From the NCBI GenBank assembly GCA_907163375.1, contig CAJQUW010001797.1, forward strand, positions 124,001 through 188,000: a stretch of DNA of 64,000 nucleotides, in the 5' to 3' direction. This document shows positions 36,290 to 47,579 of this stretch, piece by piece. The position numbers were made by a program, and so were the translations under genes. Position 1 is the first letter of the stretch. Each line of letters opens with the position of its first letter. This DNA comes from Prostheceraeus crozeri (Eukaryota; Platyhelminthes; Polycladida; Euryleptidae). Under the pieces are notes generated by a model. It was given only the letters and a program-made list of their open reading frames with translations, ran no database searches and was not told the DNA's origin.

Positions 36290-36535
36290 GAAAATGACAG
36301 ACTGTTTTTCAAAGATTAAGCAGAACATTTTCCTCTTTATCTTCATTCTCCTATGATAAAACCGTCTTCTAAAGATTTAGCCTATATGTGGTGCATTCTG
36401 ATTGATTATCACAAAAAGATCTGATACGCACACACTTCTCCAATCATCATTTGATCATAATGAAGGAATAATTCCCACATTTCATTCAATTATATAAATA
36501 AGCACAGAAAGACATCTTGCATCAGCACTTGAGTC
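36290..36535 (+). promoter_or_regulatory. Promoter of the C-type lectin gene
   Basis: A good TATA box, TATATAAATA, lies at 36491-36500, 36 bp upstream of the start codon, so the 5' UTR is very short. The 200 bp before it are the downstream member of the duplicated segment (partner at 35,668-35,890). Confidence 0.7.
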
Positions 36536-37285
36536 ATGCAGCCTCTGATGGTATTCTTACTTTTCACAGCTAGTGTAATAGCTGGAGGTCAAGAGGTTTC
36601 ACAAAACTTCTTTTCCACTGTGGATTCTGTACTTTATAAATTTGGATTGTTGCGTCAATGCTCAAGCTCCGAGATCAGCACTGAGACAAAAGAGTCGAAA
36701 TTGAGCTGTGCTGTCGCATGCAATGTCCTAGCCACATGTTTGTCAATGATATATGACCATCAGAGCTCTCGCTGTATGCTGTACACAAGAGCATGTATTC
36801 CTGCAGCACCAAAACATCGTCAAAGCCTGACGGTGAAATTTGCGAATCGGGCCGGCATTTTAAAATGGAGATTTGGAAGAAAGTTCTATATGATGCTTAC
36901 ATCAATCAAAGGAACATATGTTCAAAACCGAATTACTTGTGGAACACTTGGCATGTATTTGATATCTCCATTAAGCAAGAAAGAAGATGATTTCATAATA
37001 GACACTATTATCCCTAGCTTACCAACGGACTTCTTGGGCACATACGTTAATCCTGCACCATGGAACACAAAAGTTCGTTGGGCAATGTTCTTTCTTGGTA
37101 TGAAGGATATTCCAAATGACAATTGCATCTTACAAGACGGTACAAGCTGTCCATATACTCTATACAGAAGGGGTGAACCAGATAAAAACCATGAAGAATG
37201 CATAGATTATCTACAAAATAATTACTACTTGATCAACACATCCTATGATCGCTACGGATGGAATGATGAAAGGTGTACATCGTAA
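36536..37285 (+). CDS. Secreted PAN-like plus C-type lectin-domain protein
   Basis: A single-exon frame of 249 residues. Residues 1-17 are a signal peptide (MQPLMVFLLFTASVIAG). Residues 38-90 hold six cysteines (42, 58, 62, 68, 80, 87) in a PAN/apple-like pattern. From about 116 a C-type lectin domain follows: C135, a RWAMFFLGMKDIP block in place of WIGL, EPD at 214-216 in the sugar-specificity loop (EPN in mannose binders), C222 and GWNDERC with WND at 242-244 and C247. The frame stops two residues later, but the following codons read FYPLCEG, the usual domain end with the fourth cysteine that pairs with C135. So the stop looks premature, or the last turn is lost in this allele. Likely an extracellular glycan-binding immune or adhesion protein; the ligand is not predictable. 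Confidence 0.8.
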   Translation: MQPLMVFLLFTASVIAGGQEVSQNFFSTVDSVLYKFGLLRQCSSSEISTETKESKLSCAVACNVLATCLSMIYDHQSSRCMLYTRACIPAAPKHRQSLTVKFANRAGILKWRFGRKFYMMLTSIKGTYVQNRITCGTLGMYLISPLSKKEDDFIIDTIIPSLPTDFLGTYVNPAPWNTKVRWAMFFLGMKDIPNDNCILQDGTSCPYTLYRRGEPDKNHEECIDYLQNNYYLINTSYDRYGWNDERCTS

Positions 37286-40200
37286 TTTTACCCACTTTGC
37301 GAGGGAACATATTTTTAAGCAAAACGTAGCTAATGTGAAAAAAAGTTTGAAAGCCCGCCGTACCTGACATGAAATTATAAATTTGAACAATTATGATGTG
37401 CTATTGAACTTATTCTTATCATGACAATATGCGGCATTGTGCTGCGAAATGTTTATGAAATAGAGATTATGGCAACGTGATTGCGTGATCATTGCCTTCT
37501 GAGGTAAGCTGAATGGGTCTCCTCACTATTCTATCATGCGTATATCTTTTAATCGAAGTTTGTCGTTGGTATTAGGGAGATTCCCAGTCTTGGCATGATG
37601 TCTTGTGGAGTTGGAAACAGTCAGGTAATTTACGAAAGATTACAAAAGATTTTACGTAGGCTATCAATCGTTGTCAGGTTGATCACCATACAGCAATCAT
37701 TTTCAGGTACAAAGGACAAATGTTGATAGAAGTTTAAAATGTGAGGGTTTTGAAAGTGATATCTACAATGAGATGATATGATGTGAAGATGCGTTTAATC
37801 TCTGAGCGTTTAATCTGCCACATGCAGTAAATTTTGTTTATCGACAAAACCGAACAATTCTTAGCTATGAAATCGTGAAATATATATGCTTTATTCCAAT
37901 GCTTTCATCGAGATAAGTGTCCAATCAACTCTCAGCAAAAACTATGTATTCAGCTCGCCTTTTCCTCGGAGAATCTGTTCATATTTCTCCCGAATTTAGT
38001 CGGATAGCACGCGGGGTACTTGGCTATGGTATAATGTGGAAAACAGAGGCAATATAGCATTAACATGGATATTTGAGGTCGCGTAAGTGCCTGAAAATGT
38101 CTTACATTGTTACCCGAAAAAATCTATGTTGATACTATTGTGCGTAATTAAAGTTGATTGGGCATCAATATAGGAAAAAATCGGCATGATACATATGTAG
38201 ATATAAGCTAACTGAGTTTTCTAGTATGCGTATCTAATTCTAATGTCAACCAAAGTTGCAACTTGCTTAAATTTATCTGCCACTTTTTACGGTCACTCAA
38301 GGGATTGAATCAATGCATTTCTCTTTATCATCATTCACTAGATTGTTATTGTCTGATGACGCACGAAGCACAATCATTGAAAGCATCTCTTTACTTCAAT
38401 TGTTTGTCCATTCGTTTCTGACTCACCATGGATCGAAAAGTGTCGGCAATCCAGTAGCACGTGTAAACGCAGCCTGACAGCATTACTTTGTTAACAATCT
38501 ATAAAAGCGCTGTGCGCGGTGCACCGGTTCTTCTGCTGTTCTAAGGACAGTGCACCGAAATGTACGAATTTCGATCAAATATATATTGCTGAATAGTTAC
38601 AATTATATTTAATTCACTTGATCAGCAATCTTAATCACAGCAGAAATCGAGAGAAATATATTAAAATATACAGCATAATTAATCCAATTAGAAGATTATT
38701 ATTCAATTTAACATCAATTTAAATTAAACTTTAAGTTTCTGTTTCATGGAAATGAAACTCTTGAAAATCATTTCTGTATCCTGATGTTGAGAAAAAGTGT
38801 GAAGAATTGACGAAAATTAGATCATTAGAGTTCATGATAAATCACCATGGACACGGAATCTCAATTCCCAGAATCTCGATAGAGCGCACCCACCGTTGCC
38901 CTTTTTGCTAGAATGCATCTTAAAAGGCGGGTCAGCGCTCTGTCAGAAAGATTTTTGGCATCCGGTGACATTTCTGCATCACAGAGAGACTGCTGCTTGA
39001 AGCCGAGTAATGTCGAGGTGTTGATCTTCCTGCATTGTAATGTGTAGATTGCAGCGACATCATCTCAAATCTTTTACCTTCCTGATGTTCTGATGCTTTC
39101 AGGGATTGTGAGATTCCTGATGGCCGATGGGAGTCATCTACAGAGTTGAGAGTTATATTCACTCTCAGATCTATTTAAAATATCTTTATCAAAAACAAGA
39201 TTTTGAAGTCCTAATTATATAGCCTACTACAAGGCAATCTAGAACGCGATGTAAATGACATTTCGGCTGTACCTTATTAATAAGCGCTTCAATATGACTT
39301 TTTAAATTTTAATGCAAACAACTTTTGAATTGTCGATGAACCGATGCAGACAGGTGCGGCTTAGCGCACAACCCTAGTCTATAAGTAATTGAATGAATTG
39401 ACATGTATATGCGGTACGCAAGAAATGAATGAAGAATAATTGAATTTTTAATTCCAATAAATATCAAGTTTGTAATGCTTCCATCGCCAAATTTGATGAA
39501 AGCTGTGCACGCAGCGGGATTTCGACCAAGAACTGCATAGCGAAAAGTGACAAAAAGTCATAGTGAATCTGGCAGACAGGACTGCAAAGTTAAAGACACT
39601 AATTAAAGACCAATTTTCTGTAATTGGATTAGCTGGAGATATTGATTGGATGTAATTATACGACATAAATTTGAAAATATGAAGTTTGATTTTTAAAAGT
39701 AAATTCCAAAGAATTAGAGATTTTTCAAAAAAATCGACGATATTAGTAACTTCAATTTGAAGGTTCTTCATTATGTCACTACAGCTGTAATCATGTTGCA
39801 TAATCATCATACAAAGTATGAAAAGATATAACTATCTCATTCCATAATAGTAAATTCTAATGGTAAAATGATGCGATTACGTAACATGCTGATTTACTTG
39901 CGTCATTTAGTAATAGCAATTGCGTCACACAGAACTTGCCCCTCCGAAAAGATTCTCTGTCGACGCGCCTGTTTATGAGACACATGTGTCTCACTATCCC
40001 ATTATAGAGCAGCTTTAGATATGAGACGTATGTGTCCCATAACCCATGAGGCACTTATTGACATGGATTTTATTCTGCCAAAATTCTGGCAGAATGTTGC
40101 CATTTGCAAAATCTGATTTTTGCTCGGATTCGTTTCCTTATTTAAGTGGACTGACTCAAACACTTCGAAATGACTACTCTATATAGAGGAAGACTCATGA

Positions 40201-43200
40201 CTACTGGGACTAGCCTCTAGGCACACCTTTAGGATATTAGGACCAAAGCTTCTAAGAATACTAGCGTACTAGACAGGCTTATACTATGACTAGCCTCTAG
40301 GCTTCTAAAACCAATTACGCCAACATCTTCAATAATGGCAAAAACGGTGATGGTTGGAACTTTCAGTGAATTAGGCATGCTACTACTTGGAACGTTGAAA
40401 GCTTATCTATCAGTGTTACTGTACTCTCACATTTGTAGGCTAAAATATGCTCTACATGAAGGCTTGTAATGTAATGATGTACACTGTAAGACACTGTGAC
40501 TCTCGGTACACCTTAGAAAACGGGTCACCCGGGTCACTGAGAGTGACCCGCTTCCAGCTCTGCTTTAGAAAAAGCGCACAATAATTTTGTGGTCAACGTA
40601 TATAACTCGCTTTCAGGCTTCCATCCAGTGACGCCAGCTGTTAAGCTGAAATCCACGGCAGCATCTAACATTCTTGTCTGCATTGCTCACGCTTCATAAC
40701 AACAACGCTAGATACGAAATACATTATGCAGCGTAATACCAAATTCACATATCAATTGAAACTATAATAATTGATTTACTGAAGACCTTCACTGAAGCTT
40801 AATAAATGACTTGTGAAGATACACCGAAGAATGTTTTGTTATCAATACCTCGCCTTTCATTAGTATTGAGCGATTTACAGTTCGCTTTATCCAATTTTGC
40901 TCTAATTCTACTGAACTGTGGATTTTCATGTGATAAGCTCTTATTTATAGGCCCTATCATTACTAGTGCTTTCAACATACGTCGTATTCTACAGATCGTT
41001 TAACCCTCCCTTAAAGAGATATGGGAATATTTCGCTACAAGTGTGGACAATCCCGTCAGTATTATCAAAGTGTGATGAAATAGTGATACATGAATAGTAT
41101 TTCAGCTTTGGGACAGTTAAAGATAGCTCACTACTATAGAATGTAGCACAATTTGAATCGAAATTTTGAAAACATTTGGTTTAAATTCAAATATTGAATT
41201 TTCATTATTTTCAAGGGATTAAATTTTCATGACCAAATATTCACTCTAGAAAATGATCTGATCGCTATTTCTTAGAAATAGTGCGCGCATCAATTACAAA
41301 ATTAATATTCTAAGATTTTCTGAGTTGTTCATTCATGGGTCAGATACGTCCAATTATCCCATCAGGGGTAACTTTGTGTAAAAGTTCAATTTTTACCAAA
41401 TAGTGACAAGGTCGGAATTAAGCACTCGTGCACTTGATATATGTGTTGTTGACTTGTGTATAAGACAATGAGTTTTGATATTAATTAGAGCTTATAACAT
41501 GTAAATGCACAGTTCAGTGTAATTAGAGCAAAATGTTCCAATGCTTCCTTTCTAGTGAAACAGAAGAAGAGACGATCTGTCTAATTCTATAATTTCTCCT
41601 TTGGAAGCGCTTTTTCAAAATGACCACTCTGCGCGACAAAGATGAACGATGCTTCCTCTGAGCTCTTGAAGTGATGGGGAAACTTTAATCAAAGTTCAAA
41701 GAACTAAGCGTATCATCAAGAAATTCTAAGATGGTTGTGAAACGGTGAACGAATGAAAGCTTTAACTTTTTCCACGATAATTTCCAGGAAAACTTGAGAA
41801 GTAACCCTCACCCCACAAGGGTATTTTGACAAACGCGTCCTGCTGGGGGGGATGGGGGCGTCGGAGTCTAAATAGAATCTACAAAGGAATCATCATTTTC
41901 TGTTCAAATTGACACGAGAGCACTTTCCTTTATAAATTCGAATAGTTTTGATATCAAATAGGGACAACTGAAAGCATTTAAAGCGAAAATAGTGCAAAAC
42001 TCGACAAATCTGTCACACATTCACATTTTTGGGATCTCATTGTGACGAACTTATTTAGCCGATGTTATTCAAAATCGGTGGAAAGCTGCGAAATACGTAG
42101 AAAATAAGCTATCTAAAATTTGGTGTTCATATCTTCCTTCGTTCAGGAGCTAGATAGAAGTTTCGGTAAAGGGTGCTCAGCGGCCTCCCCCAGTGGAACG
42201 AAGGTAAACATTAGAATGTCGTAAATTTTAAAACACCGAAATGCCTCAATTGACGCAATCTATGTTCCAAAATTGGTGTCAATTGAAGTATTGAATGGTT
42301 GAAAGTATTGAAACAATTAAATACAGAGAGCGAAAAAATGAATTGTGCAGATATGCAGAAATATGAAAGCAATACAGCAACAAAACCGATATAATTCAGA
42401 GCATTACATGAATGCTCGATTTGTCAGTCACAGGACAACTTGGGCCAATCGATTTGCAGCAGTTTTTCATGGCAATGACATTTCATCAAGGCGGTTACGA
42501 TGCTCCTTGCTCACTCGCACATGGTCATCATTTCTTTTTTAGAGTTCCACCATCTGCATGTCATCAATATTTGCATTGCGTCTTTTTTGCCTACAGAATC
42601 GGGTGAGACTGGTTCATCAGGAATAGCTTGAATAAAATTTCTCCGACTCATTGTTGTAGTTAAAAAATATGATTTATAGACAATCCAAGCACTGATCAAT
42701 GGCATCATACACGAGTATGCTGTTAGAAAACACAGCGCTTAAGCCAGCGTCTACTGGGTGACTTGCTAAATAGTCGTGACATAGGAAATATCCTACTTTG
42801 AGAGAATTGTCGGAAAGTATTGTGTCTGGCTTCTGCATTGGATTTTGTGTTTCTGGAACATTTGCTTCATTACTGAAGTTGCTACTCAAAGCAATAAATT
42901 CCTGTTGCGTTTGTGCTAGTGGACTTGGGTTCCAGGCCGGGCAGTCCGTCCGATTGCTTAGCCCGGGCTTTAGAGTCTGATCCGAGCTGTAGGGATGAGC
43001 CCGGATTGCAAAAACTGACAGCATTATCTAATATGCGCAGAGGAATTTTAGTGGGAAATCGCTAAAAGAACAATTTCTCATTCGCCTACTCATCCGGACA
43101 ATCCGTCAAATATGCTCACTTGCATTGGATGCATTGTCAGTCGTATTGCACTAATATGATGCCATGATATTTCGGAAATTATTGCCCCCGGTTAAATTTA

Positions 43201-43292
43201 ACGGCGTTGGTTGGCAAGTGAAGACAATAAATGCTCTATACTGGTTCAATGAGTACACATTTTAATGATGCAATCTAACGCCGTAATCGATG
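37286..43292. other. No recognisable gene; small repeat traces
   Basis: Six kb with only short chance frames. Items seen: the perfect palindrome TGAGACACATGTGTCTCA (39975-39992); a GGGTCACCCGGGTCACT patch with an inverse AGTGACCCG (40,525-40,553); a 3' tail piece of MITE family A (about 41,534-41,592); a CCCCC-containing stretch at about 41,800-42,210 with weak resemblance to the tandem unit at 52-53 kb; GC-rich CCCGGGC words near 42,935-43,000. The 116-codon minus frame at 42,674-43,024 has no known domain. Confidence 0.4.
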
Positions 43293-43312
43293 TTAACCGT
43301 TATCCGCCGTGA

Positions 43313-43702
43313 GTTCCCAATAGGGAACATATTATCTTTCCACCGTATGTTCCCAATGGGGAACATATTTTTAAACCTTATTTACACTATATTTTTTAGT
43401 TTAGTATTGAAATATGATAATCGGCTATAATGTCATGATGCTTTATGTAATAATATGCTAAAACTTGTAAGCCTTCTTTATTGCATTATCTGTAGGACCA
43501 CTTTTGAGTATGTGTATTTTGCTAAAAATTGATCAAAATATTTGTGAAACTATATCAAACAAGGGAAAAGCTAGCAAGAACTGATCTTGTCGTTAGCAAA
43601 TTAATTGAGATATACCTTCAAAACGTAGTCATAGTTCAATTATGAATAAACGATATTTCATCGACAAAACATGAATAATATTCATTGTTCCCAAATGGGA
43701 AC
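43313..43702. repeat. Three GTTCCC...GGGAAC palindromes in piggyBac 3' region
   Basis: GTTCCCAATAGGGAAC at 43313-43328, GTTCCCAATGGGGAAC at 43349-43364 and GTTCCCAAATGGGAAC at 43687-43702, each followed by ATA. Two sit just inside the TTAA end and the third 45 bp downstream of the transposase stop. Probable transposase-binding sites. Confidence 0.75.
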
Positions 43703-43729
43703 ATACGGCATCAGAGATACATGAAAGTA

Positions 43730-44377
43730 CTATTTGTGGAAATCAGCTGAGCAGTTTAAATGCAAACGCCTCTGACATTTAGAGCACATCAAGCGAGTGT
43801 TTTTCATGCAGTAAACACATCGACCTTGCTTACAGGGTTTCAGATGATGACCAACTCCATCTTTTCGAATATTTGAAACTTTCGGCACTCCACGTCCATG
43901 CATGGGCCTCAGGAGTAAGAGCTTACCTTTCTTTACTAGACATTGCGTAATGATCCGAAGGAATTGTATATGGCTCAAAGTTTCATTCGGATGTAGCTTG
44001 TTAAATGCTTTCCAAGAGGCAACAGTCAGAGTGTTCAATGCATTGATGAAGAGATTCCACCACCATTTCTTTCCTCGTATTGTTAGACGATAAGAAGACA
44101 GCAATTTATCATAAATGTCGACGCCTCCCATATTCATATTGTAATTTCGAATCAAATTTGGCTGCTGGATACTGACTTTCTTTCTTTGTGACACAGAATA
44201 TCGGGAACATGAATGCAATGGAAAAACAGAGTCAAAGTTCGTGCCGATTGATACTACACTTCTGTCTTTCCATGTACAAAACAAGACGTTGCCATCAGAG
44301 TTGTAATCAAACGTACCTCTATCTGACTTTTGTAGTTGATAGCCTGATACGGGAGGTAGTTCTTCATCGTCGATCAA
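43730..44377 (-). pseudogene. piggyBac transposase, C-terminal part
   Basis: 215 codons: SDRGTFDYNSDGNVLFCTW, then NYNMNMGGVDIYDKLLSSYR with the third catalytic aspartate (GGVD), WWWNLFINALNTLTVASW and a cysteine-rich tail (CKQGRCVYCMKN, CSKC and LHLNC) that forms the RING/PHD-like zinc finger binding piggyBac ends. The frame starts at the point where the PLE insertion duplicated target codons (KSD). Intact relatives of about 500-600 residues join this directly to the upstream part. Confidence 0.9.
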
Positions 44378-44744
44378 GAAAAGAAATCAATGTAGGCACT
44401 CCCTTTAATTACGGCTGTTTCAAAGTAAAATAAAAGAAATTAAAATAGTTTACAAAACAGCAAACGTTTCGTGACCCAGTCACAGCGTCAGTGCTAGAAG
44501 AAGACCAGCAGTGCAGTGTGATTTCCTTAAATAGCAGCCTTTGACAAATCCTGACACCGCATAGCGGAGTATCGCTCAGGCGACCAGCTCGTGTTTGCGA
44601 TTGAGCTCCGGTCTGTTCTCGCGGATGAAGCGGGCCTCAGCTAATCTGTTTTCTAAAGGTGATTTATGTTTCGCTAAAAAGTGCACACTAAAGTCAGAAA
44701 TGGTCAACCTATCGCTAATGTTCATTTTTAGAGTACTCCGCAAG

Positions 44745-44885
44745 AGCGCTGGGTTTTATTCCTAAGGGCTAGGCTACGCTTGTGTTCTTCGTAACGAATT
44801 CTAAACGGCCTATTGGTCTGACCAATGTATGATTTGCTGCAATAATTACACTTAAATTCATACACTACAAACCGGACATCGCACG
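44745..44885 (-). pseudogene. GIY-YIG nuclease domain of the inserted PLE
   Basis: Minus-strand translation gives FVVYEFKCNYCSKSYIGQT followed by RPFRIRYEEHKRSLA: the GIY (VVY) and YIG boxes with the Cys-x2-Cys pair between them and the conserved arginine and histidine helix. Not in the same frame as the RT core. Confidence 0.8.
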
Positions 44886-45157
44886 GATAATTACAGTCGA
44901 TCGTATCACACAGTTCACAGTTACTATGTTTATAGTTAGTTTTACGAGAAAAGTATTGACTAGTAGTTTTTATTGGGTTTACTTATCAACGTTACGGGCA
45001 ACTTATATTTATTAATCAAACGATTCAATTTTCTATTACAGCTATCATTAATAAAATTAATAGAGAATTTTACATTATTTTCGTTATATCTATTGTTTCT
45101 AGGCTTACATTTAATTCTTGGCTTAAGGTCACGATTACTGTAATTATTTTTCCTTAA

Positions 45158-45922
45158 TCAATTTTTAAATTTGTAAATGGATTTTTGTTTTAGGAGCGAT
45201 GAGGAACATCTACTAGAAATACGACTCGTGGAAGTATAAACATAGTTGTTTTTAACGTGTTGCGGCAACCAACTGTCCTTATGTAAAGTGATTTCGGAAT
45301 GGGTTGGTTTCGAATACCAAGCGTAACAAATTTTGTTGTCGGTAATGAATATAGAGATGTCAAGGAAGTTTAAAGTGTTGTTCTCAGGAACTTCTATGGT
45401 AAATTGTATATTATCATTAATTGAGTTGAAACATTTAAGGATTTCATTGTAAATAGACATATCATGTTCAAAAGGTCCCATGATTATGTCATCTATGTAA
45501 CGGTAGTAGATAGGTGGTTTTATCCCAAGAATTCTAAGCCTCTTTAACGCTTCGGTTCCAATAAAATGAACAGTTATAATAGCAAAGGGAGGCCCATAAT
45601 GCGATCCCATAGCGCAACCTTTAGTTTGTAAGTAAGTAACATTATCGAATTCAATTTCATAATTGTAAGCTATAAACGAAATACCTTTCTTGAGATTATT
45701 GATGGATAGGCCAAAACTATTGATTTTATCCCAGTTATCTTCGGCAAACTTAACAACACACTCGATACCGTAACTTATGGGAATACTAGGATATAAGTTT
45801 TTGACGTCTAACGAGATAAATTGTTTATCGTTTAAGTTGACAGACTTGAAGTTTTTGAAAACATCGATGAGCGATTCTGTACTGGACAGACTAGAGGGGA
45901 CGAGTTTTGCAAGTTGATTCAA
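45158..45922 (-). pseudogene. PLE reverse transcriptase core
   Basis: 254 codons with FISLDVKNLYPSIPI (first catalytic aspartate), TKGCAMGSHYGPPFAIITV (the PLE MGSxxxP block), YYRYIDDIIMGPFE (YIDD box) and NTLNFLDISIFI, in the usual order, then the HSEITLHKDSWLPQH segment. It is a Penelope-type RT related to telomerase. The frame opens just after a break from the upstream N-terminal frame. Confidence 0.9.
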
Positions 45923-45941
45923 AATCTGCGTAATTAACCAG

Positions 45942-47009
45942 TCAACTTTTTGAGTTGGACTGTTGACAGTAGAGGCTATAGGCCTTAAAGGAAAACCCTT
46001 TTTTATCCGGTTCCTTATGATCTTTAATAAAGGTTTTAAACGAGGCAGGCCGCGTGCCGCAAGATTTTAGACGTTCAATTTGGTTTTTACTGTAACTATT
46101 TTTACAAAAGTTATCTATCAGTTTATTAGCTTGCGCTTCAATCTGTTTGCTTTTGCTCTGATTGATCATACGGTAATTACTAGTATCGAGAAACAGATAG
46201 CGGGTTTTGTCTATGTGCTTGTCTTCAGAAGTGACGACAAAGCGATTAGTTTTATCTGAGGAAACTGCAATAAGATTATTTTCGTTTAAGTACCGTTTAG
46301 TACAGTTCAAATTTTTATTAATGGTCTTATAGTTACTACTTTTCTTAGTAAATTCAATTTCTTTTATAATTTCTAAGGCTTCATACTTAAAAAGGTTAAG
46401 ATTAAGCTCATCTTCATGACTCATATTTGATGGAAGCGGGACTCTATTCCTGCAAAACGGCACCCTAACGTTATTTGAGTCCTCACGGGAATCTATCTGA
46501 AGCGTATTCCAACGTAACTTATTGGTAAGAACGCCCATATCTAGTTTTATCTGATCTACAAACTGCTCGTTCAAACGTGGTGGAATTCTGAATTTAGGGC
46601 CTTTCTCAAGTATATTACGGGCGCTATCAGGTACAGGAATATCACAATCGATTGTGATACGGGGAACGTTCGAGGACTGGCCACTATCGACAGTGGTATC
46701 AAGGACTACAGGAGGTTGATCACAGTCGACTGTGAAAACATCGGGATCAAATGGAACGACCGCACCCACGAGCCGGTCACCCGAGCGAGACTCCAACTTA
46801 TGGTACCAGAATTCATCAGAATACGTAAACGGAAAGCAAGGCTGGTGCTCAAAGTGGTAAGACACACAAGGTACAGGATAAGGAAAGCCAGTCAAGTGGA
46901 TCCACTTCTTTGAATGTCGAAGAAAGGTGGTTTTCTCCTCATTCACCAGCATCTTCTCCACGATATCCACCAGGGTCTTCACTGTAGTTGCATTGCAGGT
47001 ACGTGACAC
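45942..47009 (-). pseudogene. PLE protein N-terminal region
   Basis: 355 codons, open without break. The first half is not recognised; a short near-palindromic nucleotide word (CACAGTCGACTGTG) encodes VDCDQ. The second half shows the PLE N-terminal RT pattern: LNENNLIAVSSDKTNRFVV, NYRMINQ and RPASFKTFIKDHKEPDKKG (the PLE P-K-x-H-K-like block). Together with the core at 45158-45922 it covers nearly the full PLE RT. Confidence 0.75.
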
Positions 47010-47011
47010 TG

Positions 47012-47560
47012 TTAGGTACTCGTAGCCGCACTGACGGCCATGAGTACCTTATTATCTGACTTTTTGATCACATCTTTGAACAATGTACATTTATTGGTTC
47101 TGTTAATTCTAACGGTACCACTTGCTCGAATTCCTTTCTCAGATAATTCTCTGAAAAGGTCGTACGATGAGAAAAAGTTATCAAAATATATGACATGATC
47201 ACTGGGTGTCTCCAAAATTTCCACCTTCTTCATGATTACTGTTTCTCCAAGACCTCGAGTTCTGTCGGGATCACGGCCAGTGTATATTTCAAGATGAAAT
47301 GGATATCCGTCTGAAGAACACAAAGTCCAGATTTTGTAGCCAAAACGGATTGGCTTAGCCTTGATGAACATTTTAGCTGAATGACGTCCAAAATATGGAA
47401 CCATCGATTCATCAATTGAAACATTCTGAGCAAATATACCAAATTGAACCAAGTTTTTATTGGTGATATCGTAGATTGGCTGAATTTTTGCACATTTGTT
47501 GTTGCATAAATTTCGATTATCGGCAAGATGAAGATGCTACCAATCATCATGAAGATGAAG
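47012..47560 (-). pseudogene. piggyBac transposase, catalytic middle part
   Basis: Clear piggyBac blocks: KIQPIYDITNKNLVQFG, NVSIDESMVPYFGRHSAK (first aspartate), FIKAKPIRFGYKIWTLC, GLGETVIMKK and SDHVIYFDNFFSSYDLFREL (second aspartate), then GIRASGTVRINRTNKC. Upstream of about 47,520 a LHLADNRNL block is still visible but a stop interrupts it. The frame ends at the PLE insertion site. In the intact enzyme this part forms the RNase H-like core that cuts and pastes at TTAA. Confidence 0.9.
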
Positions 47561-47579
47561 AGTGTGATACAAAACACGC

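Larger units (their letters stand above)
44336..47043 (-). mobile_element. Penelope-like element inserted in piggyBac
   Basis: About 2.7 kb on the minus strand: a long N-terminal RT frame (45942-47009), the RT core (45158-45922), a GIY-YIG domain (about 44,880-44,745) and a 3' part with the CGAAACGTTTG word common near PLE ends. The borders share AAAAGTCAGATA and AGGTAC (47043-47063 and 44318-44335), a target-site duplication in the piggyBac codons. One frame change separates the two RT frames and another the nuclease, so the copy is broken but fairly complete. Confidence 0.85.

Noticed and set aside
42674-43024. 116-codon minus-strand frame
   Set aside because: No domain recognised, and the GC-rich CCCGGGC words within look like repeat sequence.
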